Part shown: piece after piece, positions 38,501 to 46,240 of the stretch
Position numbering within the stretch: the first letter of the stretch is position 1
Layout of the letters: each line of letters starts with the position of its first letter
Origin: a virus
Length of the DNA stretch: 64,000 bases
Strand: one strand, 5' to 3'
IMG/VR virus record: IMGVR_UViG_3300023174_000120
Location: 1 to 64,000 of that record
The notes under the pieces: model-generated
The model's input: only the letters and a program-made list of their open reading frames with translations
Databases searched by the model: none
Told to the model about the DNA's origin: nothing
Position numbers and translations under genes: made by a program

Positions 38501-41500
38501 CCGTATGGAATCTGAACTACTTTTTTATCATATCTAATAGCAGTCTGTACACTGACACCGCCGTTGATCGGTAATGATGGTAATAATTGGAAAAGATTAG
38601 CGTTAAAGGTATCTCCACTCTTATGATTAATTTTTACTCTGTAAAATCTATCACCATATGAAACTATCTGGCCTTGTTGATAAAATACTCCATATGTTGC
38701 CGATTGTGCTGTAGTAACGTCAACATCGGTCAATCCAGTGCTACCACCCGATGAACTAGACTTCCATAAAACATACGGTTGAGAAACTCCACCTACTGTA
38801 ATTGTCGGTGTGGTGGCATTACGAACTGCTGGATATACATTAAAATATGGTCTATAATTGTCATACCCCCTAACTATAAACTTTCCATTAGACTTTTGAA
38901 CAATAATACCAGAAATTGCTGTTACCTTAACTGGATTGCTGGTGTTTAAAATGAGATTATAATCTTCAGGGGGGAGTATTGCCCCCGAACTTGAACTGGT
39001 AGGATCAATTGCATCAATAATAATCTGCATTTTATTTTTGCTAATGAATCCTCCGACCTTATAGAACAAATTAAAATCAACATACGCAAGATCGCTCTTT
39101 AGCTCTTGTATATAATTTCCAGTTCTTTGTCTACCGGCCTCACTGACAAATACTGAATATCCAGTTGTTAAATCACTACCATTGCCGTGTATTTTAACCA
39201 CATCGGGACTTAAAAACTGATGATCATCGCCATATGTCCATTGATCAGCAATATTTTTTGTAAGTCTAATAGGATCATACAATAACGCAGCATAGTCAGC
39301 GGGTTTGGTTAATGCCAATAATTTCTGCAATACAAATGGCCAATAGCTACTACGACGCCATGCTGTTTCCGCAGGTCCTTGCTGATTAAACGTCCATAAA
39401 CTTCTAATTTTGCCAGGGGTTATGCTGTTGTCTTGAACAATTAATTCAGTAGGATCTAATAAATCGCCAAACTCATCAACTGGTATTACATCCAATAATC
39501 CTTCGCGCACATACAAAGGATTAACTACTCCATTGATTCTACCTGCTGATAAATCTTCCCAAAGCAAACTATTACCACTGGTGTATGGGGCAGGGCCATA
39601 GAGGGTGCTCCACCAATCAGGCTCAATTGTAAATCCTAGCATTTCCCAAGGAGCAGTGTGGGGGCGATCTGTATCGTAAAAATATTTGTAAATTGCTCTC
39701 CAACTACCTGTTAGATTGGTGTCTACAGTGGAATTGTAAGTGTTGGTATAATTCCATGTGTAAGGATTACCTTCGTCAAAAGACGAATTACTGGTAATTT
39801 CTATACCATAGATACCTGCCCAATTATTAAAATCGCCATTGATTATACCCTTTATTTCGTCTTGAGTGTATTGTGTAGCTCTAAATGCTCCAGGAATAAC
39901 AGTATTATAATCTAATAGTTCGTTACGATACGATGCCTTGATATTATTAAAAATACGTTTTTCAAATTCTAAAATAATATCATCTCTGTAATCATTATAG
40001 GCAATCATTAAACTACCGTCGTGACCTTGAATAACCATTGTATCTTGGTCTACGTAAGTTGTATCATTAAAAATCTTAGGAATATATTTTGGATATAATC
40101 CTAATTTTGTAGGAGTAGATGGAACAAAATTACCAACTGTATTGGTGTAATCATTTATAACAATGGTATCGCCTACTGCCAAATCAACTAGTATTTTAAC
40201 ACTGGAATCATTAACTTCAAATTGATATTCGATATCATGTATCAATTGTGATCCATTAAGATATACCAACACTGCTCTCATTGACAACACCAAAGGATCA
40301 TAGTCAGTAGTAATCGAATAAATCTTATTTCTGCTATTGGTAACCGTCCAAGTTCTTACAATCTTATCTGTACCATATGGAGTCATATCAGACAGATAAT
40401 ACGGACTTAATGTATCTTTGTCGGCATTTAATTCATTAAGAACCTGATCAACAGCCGCAACCGGATCAGTCTGATTATCAATCTTTGTTATTTTTCTTAA
40501 GAAAGCCAATTTATACTGATTGTACTGCTCTGCTGCCTTATCTATTGCGTCAATTAAATTGTGTTCTTTTTTACCAATGAATATTTGAGCAAAGGCCAAC
40601 GGATTTATATTTGAAATTAATCTACGTTGACTATTGTTAACATGATCTGCTATCTCACTTAATGTAAGACTAGAAATTGATCCATTTAACGGATTGTTAG
40701 TTAACCCTAACGGCGGTTCATAATAAGTATCACCTGTTTCCGGCGATACCAATGTTGGAATAGGATAAGTGTCGGTCCCTGACCAAACATTAACATACTC
40801 GTTATCTAATTTACAATAAGTAATACCGGTAGAAATTATTTTGGTAGTCTGACTATCAACCGAAATTGAAATCGTATCAGTCATGAAATAGTTTTTAAAC
40901 AGATAACTACCAGTTCCTACACTATTTCGATATTTTATTTTAAATTGTAAAATAGGATCGTAAATAGTTCCTATTTCATATCCAAATATTTTATTTCCAG
41001 CAAAATCACTTTTATAATAAGTGATGTCACTATAACTATTTCCTTGATTATCAAAAAGATCAAATAATGGTGCTTGATTTATAGTTGTATGTTGCTGAGC
41101 ATATATCCAAGTATCGCCATCATACCACCAACTGGTACCAGCATAATCGTTGCCAAGAATAGCACTGGTTACCGATCCTGCTGCCGGTACTGCTATTTCT
41201 TCAAGCGTTAATCTTGTTGTGTTTTGAATGACAACATAATTAACTTGATAAATTTTACTGCGCACTGTCGAATCAGTATCAGCAGTGAAAATAACTTTAT
41301 GACCCTGCTCTAATAACACTCCATCAACATAATATCCAGCCGACCCTTCTACTGTATTAAAAGCATCGGTGGTTGTGGTATCAATTAAATCAATATCCGG
41401 AATTCCTACACTGCCATAATTGTATAATTTTAAATCTGCTTTAAATTCAATGATAGGACGTCTTGCTCTTTTATCAGATGGATATACCGGCTGTTGATCA

Positions 41501-42342
41501 GATGCTGCTGCACTGATTTTAATAACATCTTTATGCACCCATCGATTATATCTAGACCAAGAATTTAGATCTTTACTGGCTCGATTAATGGTAACATATT
41601 CGATATTCTCTGGAAGATTTTTGTAACCATCAAAAGGATAATCATCAAAAGGATCGGCATCAAAATGATCGATATAAAGTGTTGTAATATCTTCTGAAGA
41701 ATTTAAATCATCGTATGGTACTAATTTAATTACAGATCCAACACCTTCGACAAAAAAGTCTCGCCCTTGATAAGATTCAGGAGAAACATTTCCTAAAAAT
41801 CTTAACTTCATTCCATTTAATAAATCAATTCCGTTATAGGTGTAACTGGAAGTTGTAAGAATATCAGTTTCAATGTTCAACACCTGTGTGCTGGTATTGT
41901 TGATGACTACATTATCAGGGCCGTTAACTAACCAATAGTAATTTTGATAATTTACAAATTTATCCCAATCAATATGAGGGTCGTATGAATAAAAACTACT
42001 TCTATATAACCTATCAAAATTATCAGGATACCCACCATTCAGCTGAATCTCGTTAGTAAGATCATCTATGCCTATTACATCTTGCACTGTTCCTAAACTG
42101 TCTTTAATAACACAGGCTGGTTCTAATTGATAGTTTCCACGAAGGGGTGATGATTCAGCAACATAGATATCGCTAGTGGAAACATAATTAGGCGTAATTG
42201 TAGATCCTATGTAACCATCTATTCTTTCTAGCTGGGCAGGATTAATTAATTGATCAAGTGTACTGGATAAGAATTTAGAATTTTTTTCAGTTCTTAAAAA
42301 TTCAGGTAGTAAATTAATTGATTTAATATCTTTAGCGGCCAT
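29521..42342 (-). CDS. Giant structural protein, 4273 residues, baseplate/fibre
   Basis: One uninterrupted 12.8 kb gene, a fifth of the window. N-terminus: INLLPEFLRTEKNSKFLSSTLDQLINPAQLERIDGYIG, then ADVYVAESS-like and YQLEPA segments, which I recall from large baseplate-associated proteins of marine T4-like phages. Residues about 1880-2345 hold at least six FG-GAP-like blades (see separate entry). Several short YADVVRFNGNYYSAN-type segments resemble carbohydrate-binding modules. Near residue 4136, DLNGDGQVTLTDALSYVKLAVG is dockerin-like. The rest is beta-rich repeats. It follows gp6 on the same strand by two bases. It may take the place of gp7/gp10-like wedge proteins or form a long fibre. 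Function is inferred from context only. Confidence 0.85.
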   Translation of the reverse strand: MAAKDIKSINLLPEFLRTEKNSKFLSSTLDQLINPAQLERIDGYIGSTITPNYVSTSDIYVAESSPLRGNYQLEPACVIKDSLGTVQDVIGIDDLTNEIQLNGGYPDNFDRLYRSSFYSYDPHIDWDKFVNYQNYYWLVNGPDNVVINNTSTQVLNIETDILTTSSYTYNGIDLLNGMKLRFLGNVSPESYQGRDFFVEGVGSVIKLVPYDDLNSSEDITTLYIDHFDADPFDDYPFDGYKNLPENIEYVTINRASKDLNSWSRYNRWVHKDVIKISAAASDQQPVYPSDKRARRPIIEFKADLKLYNYGSVGIPDIDLIDTTTTDAFNTVEGSAGYYVDGVLLEQGHKVIFTADTDSTVRSKIYQVNYVVIQNTTRLTLEEIAVPAAGSVTSAILGNDYAGTSWWYDGDTWIYAQQHTTINQAPLFDLFDNQGNSYSDITYYKSDFAGNKIFGYEIGTIYDPILQFKIKYRNSVGTGSYLFKNYFMTDTISISVDSQTTKIISTGITYCKLDNEYVNVWSGTDTYPIPTLVSPETGDTYYEPPLGLTNNPLNGSISSLTLSEIADHVNNSQRRLISNINPLAFAQIFIGKKEHNLIDAIDKAAEQYNQYKLAFLRKITKIDNQTDPVAAVDQVLNELNADKDTLSPYYLSDMTPYGTDKIVRTWTVTNSRNKIYSITTDYDPLVLSMRAVLVYLNGSQLIHDIEYQFEVNDSSVKILVDLAVGDTIVINDYTNTVGNFVPSTPTKLGLYPKYIPKIFNDTTYVDQDTMVIQGHDGSLMIAYNDYRDDIILEFEKRIFNNIKASYRNELLDYNTVIPGAFRATQYTQDEIKGIINGDFNNWAGIYGIEITSNSSFDEGNPYTWNYTNTYNSTVDTNLTGSWRAIYKYFYDTDRPHTAPWEMLGFTIEPDWWSTLYGPAPYTSGNSLLWEDLSAGRINGVVNPLYVREGLLDVIPVDEFGDLLDPTELIVQDNSITPGKIRSLWTFNQQGPAETAWRRSSYWPFVLQKLLALTKPADYAALLYDPIRLTKNIADQWTYGDDHQFLSPDVVKIHGNGSDLTTGYSVFVSEAGRQRTGNYIQELKSDLAYVDFNLFYKVGGFISKNKMQIIIDAIDPTSSSSGAILPPEDYNLILNTSNPVKVTAISGIIVQKSNGKFIVRGYDNYRPYFNVYPAVRNATTPTITVGGVSQPYVLWKSSSSGGSTGLTDVDVTTAQSATYGVFYQQGQIVSYGDRFYRVKINHKSGDTFNANLFQLLPSLPINGGVSVQTAIRYDKKVVQIPYGTEFDKIQEVYDLIVGYGAWLEDQGFIFDQFNNDLQTILDWKFSGNEFLFWTTQNWADNSVITLSPFADQVKFYSADSVVDNIFDNFYHRAVLQVNGKAIRHSNLSVNRDNGTCTIRTSNTPQGIYFVVLNNVQKEHAMVFNNTTMFNDTIYDVETGYRQRRMKLVGFRTAGWNGDYFSPGFIYDTAVVDDWKTYTDYRYADVVRFNGNYYSANKNIPGDSEFDFTKWTVLRSKPTADLIPNFDYKISQFEDFYSLDIDNFDSAQQKMAQHLTGYTPRVYLNNIFTNPISQYKFYQGYIKEKGTRNSIAKLAKASIHNLQGDIDYTEEWAFRVGHYGSYETFKELEVSLVEGKFIENPQIIKFIDSVPSVPNDLIYYSTSTSWSIVPTDYVATTTFVTTSSTDMFQLPIAGYVNFDDVNYTAYNETAVLSIQDSGTLIKRGDTVWVAAKKNNDWGVFRYTLSSSRIIGASVEDGTTGELTLKTDKTHYLSKGDIIAIYECDSRIDGIYIVKSVSNKITEFVIDYPTPNAITELASTGLLFKFVNSRYSLYDELPSDNTLLQFPVKTKLWVDDDGSGNWVVYQKVKNYNRYSIAGSNSIANEKLGWSLTKAKNSNIFMVGATGYKSTNNTGTVFVYAEKYDVEKNKGSVEVKIRYNLNTNSITYHAPGGNAEFGYSLAYDDRDFIGVTGSSGYGIFFAGAPGASGTKSNDFSSIRYAYNTGTVSTSTQEGLVKISSIDPLTNEEYTQRVLLSPNPSSYERFGHSLYVQQTETDDGKLLLVGAPQIYNQGTGHVYAYLVTTSTVTTGTIDLSYVESVTTSSVTLASGDRWGYSISGSDDAGVIAIGAPGHSNNAGIVSIFTGTSLTYIQTISSPFGDHSKFGEVVKVSSDGSYLFVSAIDARGTDQSYGKVAVYTLTNHLFVLDSVLENPLPTVGMKFGQAIDINNNNTELVISAIGKNKHIITTFDTYKDLLSSADQPDPTTPYAKNPDSATLAESTTFDADSTVFYDSSNDSGSVYIYNRKTNKFRLTYELVPVNASSGTNYGYSVAVNDNSIYVGAPAYSSDTPGAVHQFYKIDTESDSLQAIRKQNQLVDLNTVQKISIIDSFNEEVIDYLDTIDPVKGKIAGQADQDVRYKSLTDPAIYSTGTSATVNNTDINWLDSHVGELWWDLSTVKYVWYEQADVTYRKNNWGRVFPGSSIDIYEWVGTPYLPSEWSQIADTVAGLSQGISGQPKYPDDSVVSIKQVYNSATLSFENRYYFWVKNKVTLPNTKNRRITANQIASIIADPTLYGLKYAAIIDQDSMMLSNLGDTLVDDRIHININYDIINNPIPLHTEWLLLQEGLATSRPNTLLEKKLFDSLLGHDSLGNPVPDPALSSRARYGISIRPRQTLFKNRSEAIRNIVEFSNGVLITNRITGNYSFANLNKQETVPYEDSHRYDEVVEDNEGLLTVDTRNFVKAEISCEIENGRIVTVNIDNPGYGYKISPLVKLPTDSLAEIKTIIDQYGSVIDTEIVNAGSKFTTAPVLQVRSYTVIVLADAENNGKWSEFVYDVSTSTWSRIHTQQYNTTIYWDYRDWISPDYNPFVDYAYTVDEIYELESLEDLQAGDYVKIKNGGLGYYIIVERVLDGMVGDFSEQFNIVYSENGTIQILDTVWDFANSNLNFDQVSSYDQTLYDQTPDTELNYILIALRDDLFINDLKVNWNYLFFKAVKYALSEQKLLDWAFKTSFINVVNNAGTLDQRTVYKLQNTEYFEDYIKEVKPYHTNIRSFTSKYSVLEPTGSYNTDFDLPSYYDKNTNQFTSIEILASESSSTFTITNTLTNVYPWKSWTDNYLTSGTVRTNLIGMKFDRVSRGIEIENLQTVDTFICNGSDNSFVLSWEAEPDKSKITVTLGGALVLGLDYSITYYDEDYGQFTGEYRKNRSKIVFLNYTPPIGQTLVVSYYKKTSLLNAADRVLNFYTATAGMPGLDLGQLMTGIVYPKTRVEGLMFDYATDWDVYTGYDSSSYADSVGFYTSTTSSSASSSVGGTWTSIHLSSIAGVSIGQYVNVSSTVTQTFTTATVQVVDINTSTNLVIFNTTTFATISTGSSIEFWTLDSEMSILDSAIEGGTWNTSTRVGALGINPEDITIDGDGFITANTSYAPEELVPGEVNESLGINVYTKNPQGGPIVLSSYVNVVAGTTTTQTLGIVPPSADNIIVTFNNNIFTYITGTNFTASTYTIDWAANQIVLPPQAVSGNLGYTIVSIGGGRPDQEAGVIDSSSVSVIGTSTVQAQSLSSYQSVKSAYVTLNGQKIESTGTGVYYELTYANSINRRAAVNVHRLPTDKTNTVTAWFFGTYNKYFNEVKEETFTITGSTYYTLSYPPGNIEPVAEEAIVELYDPATGQRNILRPPHTDYYKVVNLYSTTFPINNTGTYTLGSSLRVYVNGIELKPGFEYSVVGGTQVSINFGICQVNDVVAVLSKPATPNYDYDIVGNVLSLEPGFSTSKQIKVITYNNHDNMFIRTEQFIGLAGRRYQISRPALNDNYVWVIVNGIPLVNKLDYEILDDLVTVQISSRFEHTASDKITIISISDSPLATTVLGYRVFNDIFNRTHFKRLSKQNTTYLTQPLSFTDTEIYVADASVLTPPLVAKNMPGVVIIDGERIEFFTVTGNVLGQLRRSTLGTAPSFYSEENTKVIDQGLDQTVPYKENIYKQVLLTSTSTNTYSISSIDYVANTGTYHQYINDGITFSTNLILQEGQGFISNQIDVRYGGRKLNKTGTFHQDITVSYDSPRYTSIGTTSTVDLLPSTTVMGQGYIVEDTNQVWIYENSVDSSSVNGYVYRGLDYQPPEFTVEIIDKTMALNFGIDAVKMAIGVLPEDLLYDLNGDGQVTLTDALSYVKLAVGYDFTELGFTVNTESNASLLIKNSFDLILNIDNGVQGGIKLVVTKKDLTTVWNDIISSDETKSLMVSSTTQAKFLQLRPAELPDKYYYGGDPGLVGDDGYAITTDEDQPLEGN
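35330..36700 (-). repeat. FG-GAP/integrin-like repeat region in giant protein
   Basis: About residues 1880-2345 of the 4273-residue protein. Units of 60-70 residues share the pattern W/F-G-x-S-L/V, a short loop, then I/L-x-V-G-A-P/T-G: for example FGYSLAYDDRDFIGVTG, FGHSLYVQQTETDDGKLLLV, WGYSISGSDDAGVIAIGAPG and YGYSVAVNDNSIYVGAPAYS. Six to seven units are visible, matching a seven-bladed integrin-type propeller, often an adhesion module. Confidence 0.75.
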
Positions 42343-42344
42343 TA

Positions 42345-45300
42345 TTAATTTCCACTATTGGTTACAATTGAACTGGTTTTCAATTGATTAGCTGTAATTG
42401 CTGGAATTATTTCTATATCATTGGCTGTTGCGCCATTAATAAACAGTTCATTTGTCAAACAGGCCACTTCGTATAGGCTTCCAAAATTATTATTAGACTT
42501 AGGAACAATAACAAAGTTAGTAATATCTGGAGTCATTATATTCATAATATAAGTTGCCAATTCACTAAAATAAAAACTTTGGCCGAAATCCCAATTTTCT
42601 AAACTGAAGAAATTTTGTATAGCAGATAATATACGACTTTTTAATTCATTATCACTAACCGGTATTGCTGGATTTTTTACCGCTTTAAATTTTGCCTGGA
42701 GATTAATATCTGCTAAATCTCCAAACAATACTTTATATCGTACAGGTTGAAAAACAATTTCGTCGCTAATTGATTTAATTAAATCTAGTTTTCCACCATA
42801 ATTTTGTTCTAAACTTTGACTAGTAGGAGCCATCGGTTCTGTGCCTGTTTTTGTTATTAACCAGGATCTATAAGCAGTATCGTAAGAAGCTGTTAACAAA
42901 TATACATCTATAATATTACTCTTACTAGGATCAATTCTACGATCTTCTCCGCTATTATGAATGTAATGGAATTTCAAATTAGATCTACCAGGATATGCAA
43001 AATAATCCGGCTCATATACCCAAGGATCTAATGTTCCAGCAAGATCGGCCGAATAACTTTTTACAACATTATAGTCCGGGTCATAAAAATAATAAAGATC
43101 CCCGTCACTAGGAGTTCCTACAACACTGTCCGGATTAGGAAATGGTGTAAACAAATCACTGTCTTGTAGTTGATATCTCAATCCATCATCAGATAGTTTA
43201 AAGTAAACAAATTTATATAAATTGTCATATGAATTAGTCGATGCAGGATCTACAATATTATTAAATGAATCAGGATCTGTTATTTGTCCGGCGTTATCAT
43301 AATCATAAAAACTTACTCGAACTTTTTTAGGCTCAACATATCCATCCGGTTCAATAATAGATCCATCAATTTGCCACCGATAATCTTTATTTAGAGCGGT
43401 AGTGCCTGTACTAATTGTATTAACAGATAATACCGTGACCTGATCTTTTACAACAGTATTGCTAACAAAATCATAATTTATAGAATCATTATCTATAAAG
43501 AAAGCTGTTTCTTTTTCGCTTTCAAAAATATAATCTGTTATCCTATATCTAACTTTATAATTATTTCCAGTCCAAGTAAATGCTATTAACCAGCTGGCAT
43601 CCCTATTAGAATTTTCTGTATTTCCTTGATATACCAAACTAAATGGATTTACTAAATCTATATTAGTATCTACAACAATATTCCAAGTCCTTGTTAGCTT
43701 ATCAAAACTTAAACCAAAATTTCTTTTATTAATACAGAGATTTACCAATTCATTTTCAAAGGCAGTGCTTAATACATTGATAAAGTTAGGAATAATTTCA
43801 ACTGCCACGGCACCATTGTCGACATAATTGCTTAGAATAATAGGACCTGTTCCGTCATCTAATGCTCCCTGTCCGTCATTAGACCCGTTACCGATTACCT
43901 GTAGTACTTTAGCCCAGAGATAACTAGTAGTATTATTTCCAGCAGAAGAAACTAATTTACCAGTAGAAGAAAAGTATTTGTCAGTTGGTGCTGCAAATTT
44001 TACCAAAGCCCCTGTGGTGATGTAGGACAAATTATTTGAAGTAGACACCCCCACATTTAACGGTCCCGATAATTCTGTAGATTGTCCCAAGAAATACCCC
44101 CGTGGCTGTCCAATAACCGGTGCTTGCCATACACCATATCCACTTAAACTTGGTCTATCATATTGATCAAAATAAAATGAACGTAGAGCGGAAGATGCTA
44201 CAATAGGTTCTAATTTTTGTTTTAAAATTGCCAATATTTCATTTTTATTGGTAACATTGAATTCAAAAATTTGTTCATGATTATTTTTGTAAATCATGCC
44301 ATCTGCCGCAAAGATATTGGTCTTGCTGTATTTTCCACTGACATCGCTGAGGTCAAAATATTTGCTTAATCCACTACTGATTCTGTTAACACTTTTAACC
44401 TTTAATATATCGCTACCCAGTGTGAGGGGGGCAATGTTATAGTCCTCGGCGGTAACCATTCTGTTTTGTGTGTAGAAGGCCTGCGGCGCTTTATTTTGAA
44501 TACTGGTATTGGTTTCTGTAGCAGCACTATTGGTAACTGTGTAACGAAGACCCATATTCAATGTTAGTGAATGGCTCTGGCCTTGCTTATTGGTATAAGG
44601 AATCTCAACAACAATACCGCCCATTTGTTCCGGCTTAATAACATAGGTAAGACCGTTACTTTGACGATAATAAATTACAAATTGACCTTTTGGTAAATTA
44701 CCAAAACTGCCATCAGCAAAATTTAAATCAATTTGATCTTGATCTCTTGAGGTAACGCTGTATATGTTTCTTTCATTCTTATCAACACTGTTGTAGATAA
44801 TGTTGTTTCCGACAACATCAGGAACTCGTGTCCACAGAGTTGAATAGCCACCGTTACCATCCAACTGCCATAACCATACATCAGAGTTATTAATATTTGT
44901 AGAATTGATTCCAATAATTTCGTTGGCTACAGGACGATCTAAACCAAATGTTGATCTATTTAAACTGCCTTGACGGAAATGAACAAAAAAACCTGTATTA
45001 GCACTGTTGAATCCTTGGTTGTCGTTACGATACAAAAAACTAAACGTGTTGGCAGGGCGAGGAGTTTCTTCGTATATAGTGGTTGCTCCGGAAAAAGTTG
45101 CCGGAACAATTTCAAAATTCATAGCGGTTCCGTTAATGTTTTTAGTGAAACTGTAGATCGGAACATCACTATTGGTGCTGGATATTCTATACTGCTCGGT
45201 TAAAATCCCATCGATGGTAGCTCTATCATAAGGTTTTCCAAACACAAACGAACCAGGTATAGCAGAATTTATAACGCCAATAAACTGTTGATACCAATTT

Positions 45301-45746
45301 GAATTGGTAGAATCATTCCACAATATGGTAGTATTGGCTAAATTATTGCCGGATCCATCAAATACACTATCAGTTGTAGATATAGAATTTAATTTAAGGA
45401 ACCCCGAAGCAGGTGTATTACGGGTAGGAACATAACTAACCAATTGTGCTAGTCTTAATATGCTGTCTCGACGTTGAGCGGTTTCTAAGAAATTTTCACG
45501 AGCATTAAGGTCAATACGAAAACTTAAATTCTGCCCAAGATAAGCAATAACATCAATTAACGCAATGTATTCACTGCTTTCGATATAATCATTAAAATCT
45601 TCAGGATAATTTTCCTGAAGATAAGAAATCATTGTTCTTCGTAAGGTTTCAAAATCATAGCTTTTGAAATCAGCATTTCTGAAAGATTGATATATTTTTT
45701 TCCAATCTTCGCTTACTAGTAGTTTTGTGTTAGTTGATGGAATCAT
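42345..45746 (-). CDS. 6: Baseplate wedge protein gp6
   Basis: 1133 residues, much longer than T4 gp6 (660). The N-terminus MIPSTNTKLLVSEDWKKIYQSF...FRNADFKSYDF and YIESSEYIALIDVIAYLGQNLSFRIDLNARENFLETAQRR matches the gp6/J-type wedge family, which forms the ring of the baseplate inner part. The C-terminus has the gp6-like ELATYIMNIMTPDITNFVIVP. The additional length is in the middle, with beta-rich insertions. It follows gp25 on the minus strand, as in T4-like order. A late promoter box lies 20 bases upstream. Confidence 0.85.
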   Translation of the reverse strand: MIPSTNTKLLVSEDWKKIYQSFRNADFKSYDFETLRRTMISYLQENYPEDFNDYIESSEYIALIDVIAYLGQNLSFRIDLNARENFLETAQRRDSILRLAQLVSYVPTRNTPASGFLKLNSISTTDSVFDGSGNNLANTTILWNDSTNSNWYQQFIGVINSAIPGSFVFGKPYDRATIDGILTEQYRISSTNSDVPIYSFTKNINGTAMNFEIVPATFSGATTIYEETPRPANTFSFLYRNDNQGFNSANTGFFVHFRQGSLNRSTFGLDRPVANEIIGINSTNINNSDVWLWQLDGNGGYSTLWTRVPDVVGNNIIYNSVDKNERNIYSVTSRDQDQIDLNFADGSFGNLPKGQFVIYYRQSNGLTYVIKPEQMGGIVVEIPYTNKQGQSHSLTLNMGLRYTVTNSAATETNTSIQNKAPQAFYTQNRMVTAEDYNIAPLTLGSDILKVKSVNRISSGLSKYFDLSDVSGKYSKTNIFAADGMIYKNNHEQIFEFNVTNKNEILAILKQKLEPIVASSALRSFYFDQYDRPSLSGYGVWQAPVIGQPRGYFLGQSTELSGPLNVGVSTSNNLSYITTGALVKFAAPTDKYFSSTGKLVSSAGNNTTSYLWAKVLQVIGNGSNDGQGALDDGTGPIILSNYVDNGAVAVEIIPNFINVLSTAFENELVNLCINKRNFGLSFDKLTRTWNIVVDTNIDLVNPFSLVYQGNTENSNRDASWLIAFTWTGNNYKVRYRITDYIFESEKETAFFIDNDSINYDFVSNTVVKDQVTVLSVNTISTGTTALNKDYRWQIDGSIIEPDGYVEPKKVRVSFYDYDNAGQITDPDSFNNIVDPASTNSYDNLYKFVYFKLSDDGLRYQLQDSDLFTPFPNPDSVVGTPSDGDLYYFYDPDYNVVKSYSADLAGTLDPWVYEPDYFAYPGRSNLKFHYIHNSGEDRRIDPSKSNIIDVYLLTASYDTAYRSWLITKTGTEPMAPTSQSLEQNYGGKLDLIKSISDEIVFQPVRYKVLFGDLADINLQAKFKAVKNPAIPVSDNELKSRILSAIQNFFSLENWDFGQSFYFSELATYIMNIMTPDITNFVIVPKSNNNFGSLYEVACLTNELFINGATANDIEIIPAITANQLKTSSIVTNSGN

Positions 45747-45766
45747 AGTTTTAACAGTAGATATCG

Positions 45767-45774
45767 TATTTATT
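45767..45774 (-). promoter_or_regulatory. T4-type late promoter box
   Basis: On the minus strand AATAAATA, 20 bases before the gp6 start, in the 48-base gap after gp25. It is one base from the TATAAATA consensus for gp55-dependent late transcription. Confidence 0.55.
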
Positions 45775-45794
45775 GACGTAATAAACTGGATATA

Positions 45795-46232
45795 TTATTG
45801 GATCGCCGTTCCGGTTTCTCGGTTGAACGATATCTTCATATTAGAGGATTGATCGGTACCGACTACCTGTAATGTTAGTTCTAATAGGTAACCATCTTGA
45901 TATTCAGTTAGATCCATTTGCGTAGGATTTACCCTAGGATCTGCTGTACATACTGTTTTAATATCATTTTTAAGAAGTTCAGTAGTATCATCGGTTAATG
46001 GTTCCATAATTAGGTCCCAAATAATACTGCCAAACTCTGGCTTCATAACACGCTCGCCGCGTTTAGTATTAAAATGATTTATGATATCTTGTTTGATTAA
46101 ATCAATATCAAAAAGATTATTACCTTCATTGGTGGTATCAACAGTACTGAATCCTTTATAGAAATGATCCTGTTTTGTAGGCTGTTGATATATGGATTCT
46201 TGGGTAGTAATTACTAATGTTTTGTAAGCCAT
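45795..46232 (-). CDS. 25: Baseplate wedge protein gp25
   Basis: 145 residues (T4 gp25 is 132), GPW/gp25 family with lysozyme-like fold but structural role. FNTKRGERVMKPEFGSIIWDLIMEPLTDDT is the family signature. It joins the wedge to the tube-hub and initiates sheath assembly. It lies eight bases after the gp5-like gene on the same strand and before gp6, the same neighbourhood as in other T4-like phages. Confidence 0.92.
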   Translation of the reverse strand: MAYKTLVITTQESIYQQPTKQDHFYKGFSTVDTTNEGNNLFDIDLIKQDIINHFNTKRGERVMKPEFGSIIWDLIMEPLTDDTTELLKNDIKTVCTADPRVNPTQMDLTEYQDGYLLELTLQVVGTDQSSNMKISFNRETGTAIQ

Positions 46233-46240
46233 AATAATAT

